Positions 10,315 to 20,982 of a stretch of DNA of 64,000 nucleotides are shown here, one piece after another. Within the stretch, counting starts at the first letter, position 1, and each line of letters begins with the position of its first letter. The translations under genes were made by a program, and so were the position numbers. Source of the DNA: Sparassis latifolia. Lineage: Eukaryota; Basidiomycota; Agaricomycetes; Polyporales; Sparassidaceae. The notes beneath the pieces were generated by a model. That model was given only the letters and a program-made list of their open reading frames with translations. It was not told the origin of the DNA and searched no databases. The DNA lies in assembly GCA_018466975.1 (NCBI GenBank), contig CM031561.1:4340001-4404000 (forward strand), written 5' to 3'.

Positions 10315-13300
10315 ATGCCGGCGAGATTTGTAATTTTGATGGAGCATCAGCCCATACTCTCTGAGAAGCTGCGGTCTTATGACACGGCAGATGCCAAGGG
10401 ACGCAAGACTCTGGTTCAGAGCTTGCGCCAGAAGCTGAAGACACAGTTTGTCGACACGTCAAATTATGACGACATCATTGTGGAAACTGTGAGCAGTGTT
10501 TCATGTCTGTGAGGTCCCCACTAACTCTCACCACAGAAAATCCAAGAGTGGCTCAATAACCATGCCCGCCATGCGCAGGAGAAAGCGACGAAAAAGTGTA
10601 TGCATGTTTCTGGCAAGCCCAATGCCTTCAAGGTGTGGGATGCGCTGGAGAGGGACAAGGTGACTGAGGCCGCGCGAGCACTCGCCGCAGATAAGGGTTG
10701 CAATGTCTCCAAGGTGTGGAGAGTCGCACGGAGTGCCGAATGGGCAAAACTGTCCGAGGAGGAGCAGAAGGTGTATGAGGAAAAGGCGGAAAGTTGGCGC
10801 AATGGCACTCTGGATGATAAGACGAAAATGAAGTGCGTACCTCCTGTCACGTAGCATAAGGCAAATCCTGACCTAAGACAGGCTGAGGGAGCAGCGAATG
10901 ATGCAATATCTGAAGAAGTTCGCCAAGACTATGTGGGACACCATGGGCATTCGCATGGCATTCATGCTAGCATATCCGAAGGAAGCGGGGAGTCTGAAGG
11001 TAGAGATGTGAGCGTAGACCGTCCGACTGTCGCCATCTGCTAACCCCCGAGTGAAGGGTGGAGGTCAACCACGCCATCACCAATGAAACTCCATTCGGGC
11101 CTATCCTGGGTGGCTGCGTGCTTACCAGCCTCTAGCAAAGGTGTTCTCTGAGTGGGCCAAAGGCAAATACGGTAAGAAGACCTCAGTTGCATTGTCGCTG
11201 GCACACTGACCTGATTCCTTAGGTGTGACTGAGACTACGGTGACGGTGAAGAAGACACCTGCCGATTGCATGCAGGCCATGGACAAGATTCAGTTGACGG
11301 CCAACGGTTTTCCTCTGCTCCCGTCGGTGCCCGAAGGTATGGCGGAAGCACCTCTCAAGGTGATGAAGGTACAAGTTCGAGACTTCATGAATCATCACTA
11401 CGGTATGACACTCCCACTGGGTGTTGAGAGATGCTGACCAGTTTACAGCATTGGCGAAGGGTGTTCGGAACTGCAAGTCGCCATGGACGAAGCTGAACAG
11501 CATAGACGACATCAATGAGGTTATTCCAGCGGAGATGCTACCTGAGAACTTCCAGTGGATCGATCCCTCAAAGATGACAAGTGTTCCCGTTCGTGCCCTC
11601 CTCGACCACTGGCAGGCACGCCAAGAGGAACATGAACCTGAGCAGACCATGCAATTCACCCAGTACTTCGACAAGGATGGCGAAGCTGCTCCCACCAAGT
11701 ATGATCCTCTTCCACCACTTGACGGATCAGCACAGGCATTAGAAGAAGGATCTGAACATGAGGTCCAAGAAGCACTCACACCGAAGAAGGCAGGGAAGGC
11801 GAAGAAGAAGGGTAAACCTGTGCGCAAGGTCACGGGAAAGGCGGCATCGAAGGCGACAAAGGGCAAAGTGGCCCCTGGCGGAGCCAAAGGCGGTGGGCGT
11901 AAACGCAAGACGAAAGATGCATACGACTCGGAAGATGATGCCAGAAGCAGCCAAGACTCTGATCGGAGTTCGCCAGATATACCCAGCATGGCTTCCGAAG
12001 AAGATACGGCCAGCGATGAAGATTCAGGGGATGGCGAGAGCGTGATTGCGAATAAAGCGAAGGGCAAGGCAGTCGCCACCACCAATGGACGTAAGGCTAA
12101 CAATGGCGGTGCACCTCAAGCGAGTGGTAGCGGCGGTGCCAAGACGAAGGCAAAGCGAGGTCTCCAAGACCTTCCTCTGGGCGAACTGCACAGATTTGAC
12201 ACAGAGGAGACCGATGAAGCATGGAGTGAACTGGAGCCCAGTACAAAGAAGCTCAGGCTTGAGCTTCAAGGCCGAGCCCCGTGTCTCACTGGCAGGAGTA
12301 CTGTGGGGAGTACTGTGCCCCACCTCGTCAAAAGGAGAGACATGTTTCTCGCCACCCTTTCCGTCGAACCGCGATACCAGGATATGCTGAAGCAAGTCAA
12401 GATTGCGACTGTGGTGAGCTCCTTTCATGGGGATTCATAGCCACTATTGATCATCCGTCATATAGCCCCAGGTGTATCATTTCGCCAGGTATGATCCGAT
12501 TCCCTGGAGTGAATGGTCGTATAGACAGCGCTACCTCCCACCGTCATTTCATGCAGTGGACAACTTTGACATCGTTGAGAACTGGTTGGGCGACAAACCA
12601 TGGCTGACAAAATATCGGTTCTTACATCCACAGGGCGTACAACAATCTGCACTCGTGATTGGTATGGCGCTGAGGGACCTCACACGATCTCAGTTCATTG
12701 AGGAGGGCGAACCGACCAACCTTCCCGACTATGTGGTGAACTCGGCGATCTCATTTGACACAGTAGAGCAGCTGCTTCGCTGTTGCGAGATCATTACCTT
12801 GGACATGGTGGAAGGGAACGTCACCCATGCCATGGTGAAGCCAGTGAGCAAGCCTGCCATACCCGGTGCCCCACAAGGTGGCGATGGCCTTGGGGGCCAG
12901 GAGGAGCAGGAAGGTGATGCCTCTGCAAGAACTCACGATGGCGCTGCTACCGCTGCCAAAGTTCACAAGGCTCGCCAGCCTGCCCCCATGGCTGACAAAC
13001 CAATCATTCCAAGTGGAGGAGATGAAGGGCCGAGCCAGGAGACAGGTGGTGGGGCCTCTGACGATGGTGAAGAGAATGATGCACACTTGTCCGTACCTAG
13101 CAGTGGTGCTGAATGACCGCCACCACCTCCATTTATACCTAAAACGAGGAAGGCGGCAGCCACGGAAGACCATCCATCAGGTCAAGCCAAAGCGCTCCAG
13201 GGAAGGTTGATCACCGATGCCCTTCACAGTAATATCCCCGGCAGGATCACTCGCAGTCAGCATCAAGCGATGGATGAGTCGCCCGCCAAGAATACCTGCA

Positions 13301-13680
13301 GTCAGCATCCACTAGGAGCTGTTAAAGATTTGAAGAAGCTTCCTGATCCAAAGCGGAAATGTCAACCAGCACGTCCCGAGCCCGATGGCAAAGATAGCTC
13401 TGGCGAAAACAATCCGCCATCTCAGAAGTGTGGACATGGTACTCGGGACGAGTTGGTAGTGGCCTCGCCGAGGAAGAAGAATGTGAGGGCCGAGGACTCA
13501 GATGATGGTGACAAGCCTCCCGCAAAGTGAAGATGAGCTCTGCCTCAGACCCCGGAGGTCAAGGACAAGGGAGAAACCAAGCTGAAGCTGGTGCATCTGG
13601 GGAAAGCAGCCGCCAAAGTGAAAGAGAGTGGCCAAGTTGGCGCAGGTCGCAAGACCCGCAGTGGCGGCACCAGACCTTGA
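10315..13680 (+). CDS. Large basic nuclear-type protein with HMG-box-like segment, unknown function
   Basis: The chosen start is MPARFVILMEHQPILSEKL at 10315. Exon 2 opens KIQEWLNNHARHAQEKATKK and carries GKPNAFKVWDALERDKVTE and then WAKLSEEEQKVYEEKAE. This Pro-Asn-Ala-Phe plus Leu-Ser-Glu-Glu-Glu pattern resembles an HMG box. Later exons carry QYLKKFAKTMWDTMGIRMAF, a Lys/Gly/Ala-rich basic tract (AGKAKKKGKPVRKVTGKAAS) and YDPIPWSEWSYRQRYLPP. Introns at about 10489, 11402 and 12414 have clean GT-AG ends. The reading frame breaks near 11110, and in-frame TGAs fall at 13114 and 13527 before a good C-terminus ending at 13680, so either extra introns or some decay exist. Lys-rich low complexity suggests DNA or chromatin binding; that is inference. 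Confidence 0.6.
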
Positions 13681-13896
13681 CAATATAACTCCAGTTCAAA
13701 GTAGACTCGTAGGCTTCCACATTGTTTAATGTGACCCATAGATCTACTTAGGTAAAGCCATGGAGATGGTGGCAATGGCGAGGGGAGTTGGCGAGAACTT
13801 CAGCAGGCATTCAGTTGACTTGGAGTGGCGGTGGCGAATCGAGTGCATGGAGATTCCATGCTAGGTTAAAAAGCATGTATATCAATACTCTAATGA

Positions 13897-16800
13897 CTAC
13901 ACATTGTGGCTATCTGGGCGAAAGGTGGTGAAGACCATGACAGAGTCGACCTTCTCTCGGAATGCGTCCAGAGACTTCGCCACCAGCGAGGTTTCCTCTC
14001 TCGCCGTCGCCACCTCCTTCCCCACCTTCTTCGCTTCATCCAAAGCGGACGTCGCCACCGCCATCGAATCCTCTTTGGCGAGCGCCAATTCCATCTCCAG
14101 CTTGCTCGCTTGAGCGATCGCCTCTGCCGCCGAAGACCTGAGCTCCTTCTCCATGCTGTCTGACCGCGCTGCCTGGAGCTCCATCGAATGACGGAGGTCG
14201 CCAATCGCCCTGCAGCTTGTCGACGCCCGCTTGGCTCACCGCCTGGTTCGCGCCTTGCTCCAACCTGTTGACCTTCTCCTTGAGCTCTGGCAGGCAATGT
14301 CGCTTGGCGACGAGATCCGCCACCGCCAACTTCACGCCTCCTGAAGCTCGATGGTGACCGCCTGCGAAACTCCTCCATGGCCAACTTGACCTCTTCGCGA
14401 ATGCTCCGGGCATTTTCTTGAAATGCGGATGGCGGGTTGATTCGCTGGAGTGCCGCTGTGATCTCTGCCTTGACGGTGTTGAGGTCCGCCATCCTCTCCT
14501 GGAATTGGACTTCCATCCCGCCCTTGCGCCAGGAACTCCTGTTGCAACTCGGCACACCCGCGCAGTCATCGCTGGATGACTGCGAGGTTTCTTCGCCACT
14601 GGGGGTGTCGCCTTCATTCACTGGAGCGGGACTTCCTGTAGACACTCGCTGGACGTCGCGCAAGTGGGGTGCTGTATCCCTGGTCAACGCTGCATGGATT
14701 CGAAGCTGTGGCGGGCGCACTTACCCTTGCTGGTCGGAGGCACTGCTCTGAGGCGGTTTGCCTTCGCATCCCTTTTTGCCTCTGCCTCCTTCTTTGCTGC
14801 CTTGCGGTCCAGTGGGGCGCCCCTCTTAGCTGGCCTTCGCCCTTCATCGAGATGTCCTGCCTTCGCCAATGTGGAGGACTTCGCTCCCTTCAACGCCTTG
14901 GATATCTCCAGGGAGGGCGTCACCTCCTGTGCCACCTCGGCAGCTCCTGCGCTCGTCTCGTGGGGCATCAGCAGCGAATGCCGCCGATCGTCGTGCGGCC
15001 GCTCCAAGGACGCGCGCTGTTTCATGGTTACATCGACTCCAGCTGCAACAAGATGTCCTGCTTACCTCATCCTCCACCACCTCTGCCTGATACTCTGGCG
15101 CATCCTCTGGTTCGTCGGCGACTGGTGTCAGCATGCGCTTGCTGCTGCTAGCTTGCGGCGGAGCAGCTGGCCCTGTTTGGAAGGCCATAGCCCGCACCGC
15201 CTTCATTGTCAGCCTGGCGGCTTCCTCCATGCCATCGCCTTCCACCAGAGGCATCTTGGCTGCTGCCTTCGAGCACTCGCCGCCTTCCTGGTGATCATGG
15301 GCACCATTGGGCCTGAGCGACCTCCCATCGCCACTCCTTGCCATCTGCCCGCCCTCCTTCGCAACAGACTTGGCAGGCGGGACCTCATCCGCCTCACGTA
15401 CTGAGGTCCTGGTGACCTCGCCACCATCTTGCACACCTGAGTTTTGGCTCCTCACCGGCTTTGGCTTGGGTCCTGATTTCTTACCTTCGCCAGGTTTGGC
15501 GACCGCACCAGACTTGGCAGGCGCGCCAGACTTGGAGACCTCGCCAGAGTTGGCGACCTCGCCAGAGTTGGACAGAGCCACAGCTCCAGTGGCGGTGGCG
15601 GACTTGGTGGCGCGCTTGGACTTCGACGATTTCTCCACCGAGGCCTCGCCTTCAGCGTTGGCTTCATAGGGTGTGACGGTCGCCTTCTGCTTCGTCGCCT
15701 CGACCTCCTCGCCACCCTTGACCATGGAGCTGGATGCTGCAGCATTGCGTGTCTTGGTCTTCTTCGGCAGCTTGCACTTCGACGCTCCCATGACCATGGG
15801 TTCTGCACCGTTGGGCTCATCGGAGTCGACCTTGACGTTGTATGGAGGTGGCGATGTGGGCAGTGGCTTGCCCTCTACCACCAGCACTGCGCACATCTCT
15901 TGGAACTCACGCTGTGCGGTGTGTGAGTTTCCTCGCAGGGGCACGCCATCCGTGTTCCTCGGCGCGATGCTGCAACTGACGCCTCGTGCTGCACATTCGA
16001 GGCAGCGACCGAAGTTGGCGGTGTTGAGCTTGCATGGCCCCTCTTTCTCCTGGCAGCCAACGCAAGGGACGAGCTGCAGGAACATTAGCACAGGTCAATG
16101 TCTCACAAGATCGTTACTCACCGAATCTGTTGCATGTGCCCACATGAAGTCAGACACGCGGGTGGACGTCTTTTTCCACATGTCCTTCTGCGACACCGTC
16201 ACCTTCGCCTTCCCCTTCGCCGTCGCCTTCCCCTTCGCCGTCGCCTTTGCCTTCCCCTTCCCCTTCGCCTTCAGTGCGACATGAGGCGTCGCCGTCATCC
16301 TCATTGTCTGTTTGACAGGTTTGGCAGGGGCGTTCGTCTTCGCAACACCGTCGTTACAGTCCCCTGCGGTCTTGGCGGGTAGATTGGAAGGCGGTGCCGG
16401 AGTCTCGTCTTCGCTTTCGATGAACTCCTTGCTCTTGTATTCCTTCGTCGCACGCTTCTTCTTTGGCGGCTTGACGGTCGGTATTTCCTCTTCATCGCTT
16501 GACTCCTTCGCCTTCCTCTTCCCGCTCTTCTTCGTGCTCACCTTCGAGCCCTCCACCTCGGTCTGCGCCATCCTCTTCTGCGCACGCTGCGCTCGGCCAG
16601 AGGTGGTCGGGGCCTCGCCTTTCTCCTTTGCGACCTCAATCAGCTTCATCCGCTTCGCCTTCGGAGCCGCCTCCTCATTCTCACTCTCCTCACTCGACTC
16701 TGTGATGACCGCCTTGCGCTTTCGGAGTGATGGGGCAGCTGGCGAGATCGATATTGGTCTGGCAGTTGGCGGAGGGGGCGACGCCGCATCGACCTCGATG

Positions 16801-17670
16801 GATTCGGGCTGGCCTGCACCCGGCACGTCTTCCGCCATCTCATCGTCATCATCTTTGTCGGCATCGTTGTCCTCATCACTGTCGGCATCATCGTCGTCCT
16901 CGCCCTCCTGCTCCTCTCCCTCTCCCTCTCCCTCTCCCTCTCCCCCATCCTCTTCTTCACTCATCGCATGTGCCGCCTTCCCCTGCGCCTTCTCCTTGCT
17001 CTTGCCCTTTCCCTTGTCCTCCCCCGCCTCCACGTGGACGATACGCTCACCCACCATGCCTGTCCCGACATCATTGTCAGCTCTCTCCTTGCCTTTCCCC
17101 TTGGTGACGAGGTCCCCGGTAGCCAGGTCCTCCTCGCCACGTCCCTGGGTGTCATCATCGGCTGGCACATTGCCCCAGCCCTCCGCTGGTGTACTCTTCA
17201 CCGGTGGCAGCTTGCAATATGGATCTGGTGCAGTCAGTGTGTCGCTCGACGCCTCACAATGCTTGTGACTCACCTTCAGTCCACCACTGCCTTCCCAGGT
17301 CCTCACACTCCCCATACTCGCGCACAGCCAGAGGGTACCTCTTGTATATCCTCTCGTCGTCGTTCGATATGTGGTCCAGCCGCGCCAGGGCCTTCTGCTG
17401 ATATGCCCGGGTGAATTCCAGCAACGCACTGATGACGATGCCAGGCATCCTCAACGACTTCAAGGGCTGCGGGAAACTCTTTTCAAGCCGACTCTGTGTG
17501 GCATATTCGGTGAGGGTATGCCAGACCTGCGACCGATGACTTACCACTTCGAGGTAAATCCTCGCCTCCCAGTCTGAATACTGAGGGTCGTCCTGGCGAG
17601 GCGCCGCTGCAACAATGGCCGTCAGTCGCGCGGCCTGCAGAACATAGTTGGGGTCAATATCCAGAGTCAT
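13897..17670 (-). CDS. Zn2Cys6-like, low-complexity, coiled-coil protein, unknown function
   Basis: The start at 17670 (MTLDIDPNYVLQAARLTAIV) opens a helical first exon. A long acidic/basic low-complexity exon follows with KGKGKAKATAKGKATAKG, runs of Asp/Glu, and a GEGEGEGE stretch encoded by a CCCTCT microsatellite at about 16916-16945. After an intron at about 16128-16081 comes a cysteine cluster, C-x2-C-x6-C-x9-C-x2-C-x6-C (CVGCQEKEGPC ... CLECAARGVSC), which matches the spacing of fungal Zn2Cys6 binuclear clusters. More repeats (SGEVANSGEVSKSG) and a C-terminal coiled coil (AEAIAQASKLEMELALAKED) end at a TAG at 13897. In Gal4-type factors this cluster is usually N-terminal; here it is internal. 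Exon joins between 15000 and 14200 are tentative. Confidence 0.6.
16916..16945. repeat. CCCTCT hexanucleotide microsatellite
   Basis: About five CCCTCT units lie in frame inside the Zn2Cys6-like gene and encode a Glu-Gly repeat on the minus strand. Length variation would add or remove two residues per unit without shifting the frame. Confidence 0.8.
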
Positions 17671-17801
17671 GGCGAGCTTGGCAGAAGAAAGCGTGAGGGT
17701 GTTTCAAAAGCAGAGGTTGCAGTACAGCGGAGGCAGAGCAGACGATGCTATGAGCTGACAGACGCGATCTGCACCAAGTTCAAGTTCACACGCCACCCGA
17801 C

Positions 17802-17818
17802 CACGTGCTTTGCACGTG
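17802..17818. promoter_or_regulatory. Palindromic double E-box in divergent promoter
   Basis: CACGTGC-TTT-GCACGTG is a perfect 7-bp inverted repeat containing two CACGTG hexamers, typical targets of bHLH factors. It sits in the 210-bp gap between the divergent starts at 17670 (minus) and 17881 (plus), so it could co-regulate both genes. Function is inferred from position only. Confidence 0.5.
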
Positions 17819-17880
17819 ATCGCTGGACTTGCGCGATTTCTCAAGTCTCTCAAGGTCAGTGTGACCTGCCGCAAGTTCTC

Positions 17881-19438
17881 ATGGCTCCCAACAGTAAGTT
17901 CTATTGCTCTCCTTGTGGAATCTGACTCCTGTGTGATGTTATCTGACCTTTCTATGTCATATCAATCCCCTTTCTACAACTGATCTCCCGCGATCCAGGA
18001 CTGATCGAAGACTTGTCTGCTCGCCACAATCTACCTGCCATGGCTAGTGACGCGGAACCTCCTGACACGCTGGACATTACGATGGGCGAGTTGGATGAGG
18101 AGGATAGTATCGCTGAGCCCCGTCGTCCACTCATTTCGGATCTCCTTGACTCTCCTGGATCTGCCCAGATCTCCTTGCCTCTCCACTCTGCTTCTCAGAC
18201 ACCCCTCATGCCCCGCCACACTACCCCGTCCCTGGCGGCTCCATTTGTGCCATCCAACTCGCCACATGAGCATCTTCACTGCCACGCCTCGCCAAAGGTA
18301 CAGGCGTCATCTGGATCTGTGGCGCCTGTGGAGGGAAGTTGCGCACTTATTCCTGACCCTCTGGCGCCAGCTTGGGATGAAAGTCGTGGCAGTTCGCCAA
18401 TCCATAGGCATGCACTCATCTCAGATTCCACCCCCACTGCACCCGGTCGAATGTTCGACTTCGACACTCCTGGCATCTCGCCAATCCCTCGACGCGCCCT
18501 GTTGGAAGCTACTCCCCTTCCTCCACCAGCTCACACTTTCGACTTTCACACTCCTGACACCTCCCAACTCCCTCGACGATCGCTCATTGCTGAGCCCCTT
18601 GATGCTACGCCACGTACATCCATCCACTTCGATAGTCAAGCAAGTACGCCGATGGCGAGGGGCATGCTGGTGGACGAGACACTTGATGCGGAACCAGTGC
18701 CGAAACTGCTGGACTTTGACAATAGTCCTCCCACCACGCCAGGACGACAGCGAGCTCTGGTGATAGACAGCCCTGGCACGACGCCTGTGCGTAGCCAGGT
18801 CCGGTGGCTAAATAGTCCCAGCGCTTCACCTCCAAAGAGGCGGCCTTTGTTGGACGATGTTTTAAGTCCACCGCCTCCGCCATCGGCGCCCTCTCACTCG
18901 CCAGCTCGCACTTTCGATGACAGCAATTTCCGCCATGATGCACCTGTCATTCACTATATGAAAGGCAGCATCGAGCCAGTCACTGTTACTTCCAGGATGC
19001 CAAGTCTGGCAGCACTTCCAGATGAGCTGCCAATCCATCGTCCCACCCATTGGGAACAGGTTCCAGGCTTATTCCCAGATACCACACAGCTGCTGCCAAT
19101 GGCAGTCTCTGGAGAGACGAATGCCGCTTCTGGCTCACAAGTGGCCCGCCTCGGTAGATCGTTTGCGCAGATCGCAGCAGAGGCAGACAGTTCCAGTAAG
19201 TACATCCCTGGCAACCTTCAGTCTGATGTTGACCTTATTCATAGTGGACGATGACGAAGGTGATAGCTTTGCGGTTAGTCGTCGTCGCGCCATGTTGTGG
19301 GAGCGCATTGTACGTCTTCAGCGTGAGCTCAACCTCACTGAGGATATGCACGTTGCGAACCTCAATGCCAGCTCGACCGTGTTCCAAATGGGCTACATTC
19401 TGAGGGACATTCGTGGTGAGGCGTATCGCAGCAACTGA
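17881..19438 (+). CDS. Ser/Thr-Pro-rich repeat protein, unknown function
   Basis: The start ATGGCTCCCAACA (17881-17893) splices over GTAAGTT...GATCCAG (17894-17998) to LIEDLSARHNLP. The long second exon consists of degenerate repeats of about 25 residues that combine an R-R-A/S-L-I/L motif with FDFDTPGISPIPRR-type segments; at least six can be seen. They are rich in SP/TP sites, as in proline-directed kinase targets. After a second intron (GTAAGTACATCC...ATTCATAG) the last exon is a compact helix (AMLWERIVRLQRELNLTED) that ends GEAYRSN. No domain is recognised. It is the outermost gene before the forward arrays and is the best conserved open frame of the three unknown cargo genes. Confidence 0.65.
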
Positions 19439-19539
19439 ACTAGTGTCTTTGAGCGTTTTGGTGTTAGCAATATATGACCGCTATGTAACAGCTTGTATAC
19501 CAGTACAAAATGGATACATTCACTTCTGCATCACTAAGC

Positions 19540-20898
19540 TCTAAAGCCCATCGCTCCTCCAGTGTACTCTTCAGATGGGCGGACTGCGCTCGCCATCACC
19601 AAGGCATGTTGTTGCCAGCAATTGGCCCATCGCCAAAGGACCTGAGTGAAAGCTTCACTGCATGGGAATATCGCTCCGCCAGCAAAGGGCCCACTGCCAA
19701 GGGTCAGAGGGTTGGCCATCGCCAAGCCGTGTTTTCGCCACCAATTGGCCCTCCGCCATGAGTGCTGATGAGTGATGGGCCCACCGGCAAAGGTCAGAGG
19801 ATTGGCGATCACCAGAGCACGTCATCACCACCAATGCGCTCGGAAACTGCAGGGCTGTATGTGACAATGGGCCCATTGGTGGCGATGACATATCCTGGTG
19901 ATCGTCAACCCACTGGCCTTTGGCGGTGGGCCGATTGCTGGCGATAACATGCTCTGGCATTGGCCAACCCACTGGCTTTTGGCGGTGGGCTGATTGCTGG
20001 CGGAAACATGTCCTGGCGATGACCTATCCCATGGGTGCTTGCAGTAAGGCCCTCACTGAGGGTGCTTTGGCGATGGGCCGACTGCTGGCGATAACATGCT
20101 CTGGCAATGGTCAACCCTCTAACCTTTGGTGGTGGGCCCATCCTTCAGGTTACACTCTGGGTGATCGGCCCACTGCTCATTCGTCATACTCTGACGGTGG
20201 GCCGATTGCTCAAACAAACATGCTCTGGCCATGGCCAACCCTCTGACCTTTGGCGGTGGGCCGATTGCTGGCGGAAACATGTCCTGGCGATGACCTATCC
20301 CATGAGTGCTTGCAGTAAGGCCCTCACTGAGGGTGCTTTGGCGATGGGCCGACTGCTGGCGATAACATGCTCTGGCAATCATCAACCCTCTAACCTTTGG
20401 CGGTGGGCCCATCCTTCAGGTTACACTCTGGGTGATCGGCCCACTGCTCATTCGTCATACTCTGGCGGTGGGCCGATTGCTCAGACAAACATGCTCTGGC
20501 CATGGCCAACACTCTGACCTTTGGCGGTGGGCCCATCCATCATCTCATTCATCATACTCTGGCGGTGGGCCGATTGCTCAGACAAACATGCTCTGGCCAT
20601 GGCCAACACTCTGACCTTTGGCGGTGGGCCCATCCGTCATCTTACACTCGTGGCGATGGGCCCACTGCTCATTGATCATACTTTGGCAGTGGGCCCATCA
20701 ATGGCGATAACATGCTCTGGCGTCGGCCCACCCTCTGACCTGTGGCGGTGGGCCCATTGCTTAACGGTTACAACACTGTAATATGCCCTGCTAGTGGGCC
20801 GAGCACTGGGATAAGAACACTAGCGGTGGGCCCACTGCTAGTATCCCACACATGAAAGGTATGGGCCCACTGCTGGTAGAGGTCAACATGGTGACAAT
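19540..20898 (+). repeat. GGGCCC-rich tandem array, segment C (forward, higher-order)
   Basis: The core GGCGGTGGGCCCAT/GGCGATGGGCCGA recurs every 30-40 bp with intervening spacers such as CTGGCGATAACATGCTCTGG. Higher-order structure is visible: a block containing GTGCTTGCAGTAAGGCCCTC at 20035 recurs 271 bp later at 20306. The core orientation is opposite to segment B on the far side of the gene cluster. The array ends at the conserved block at 20899. Confidence 0.88.
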
Positions 20899-20982
20899 GG
20901 GCCGACGTCCACTGGCTGTCCAGTTCATGACAATGTCAGGGTAAATGGGAGTTCAGTTCAGGTAACATGACTGAAAGGTGTG
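20899..20982 (+). repeat. Array-capping conserved block, copy 2
   Basis: Nearly identical to 262-349 (GGGCCGACGTCC, then CAGTTCATGACAATGTCAGG and AACATGACTGAAAGGTGTG). Identity ends at 20982. The next base begins a satellite-like unit (ATTGTTTGAGTTTCTTGTAG), which places a breakpoint here. Confidence 0.8.
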
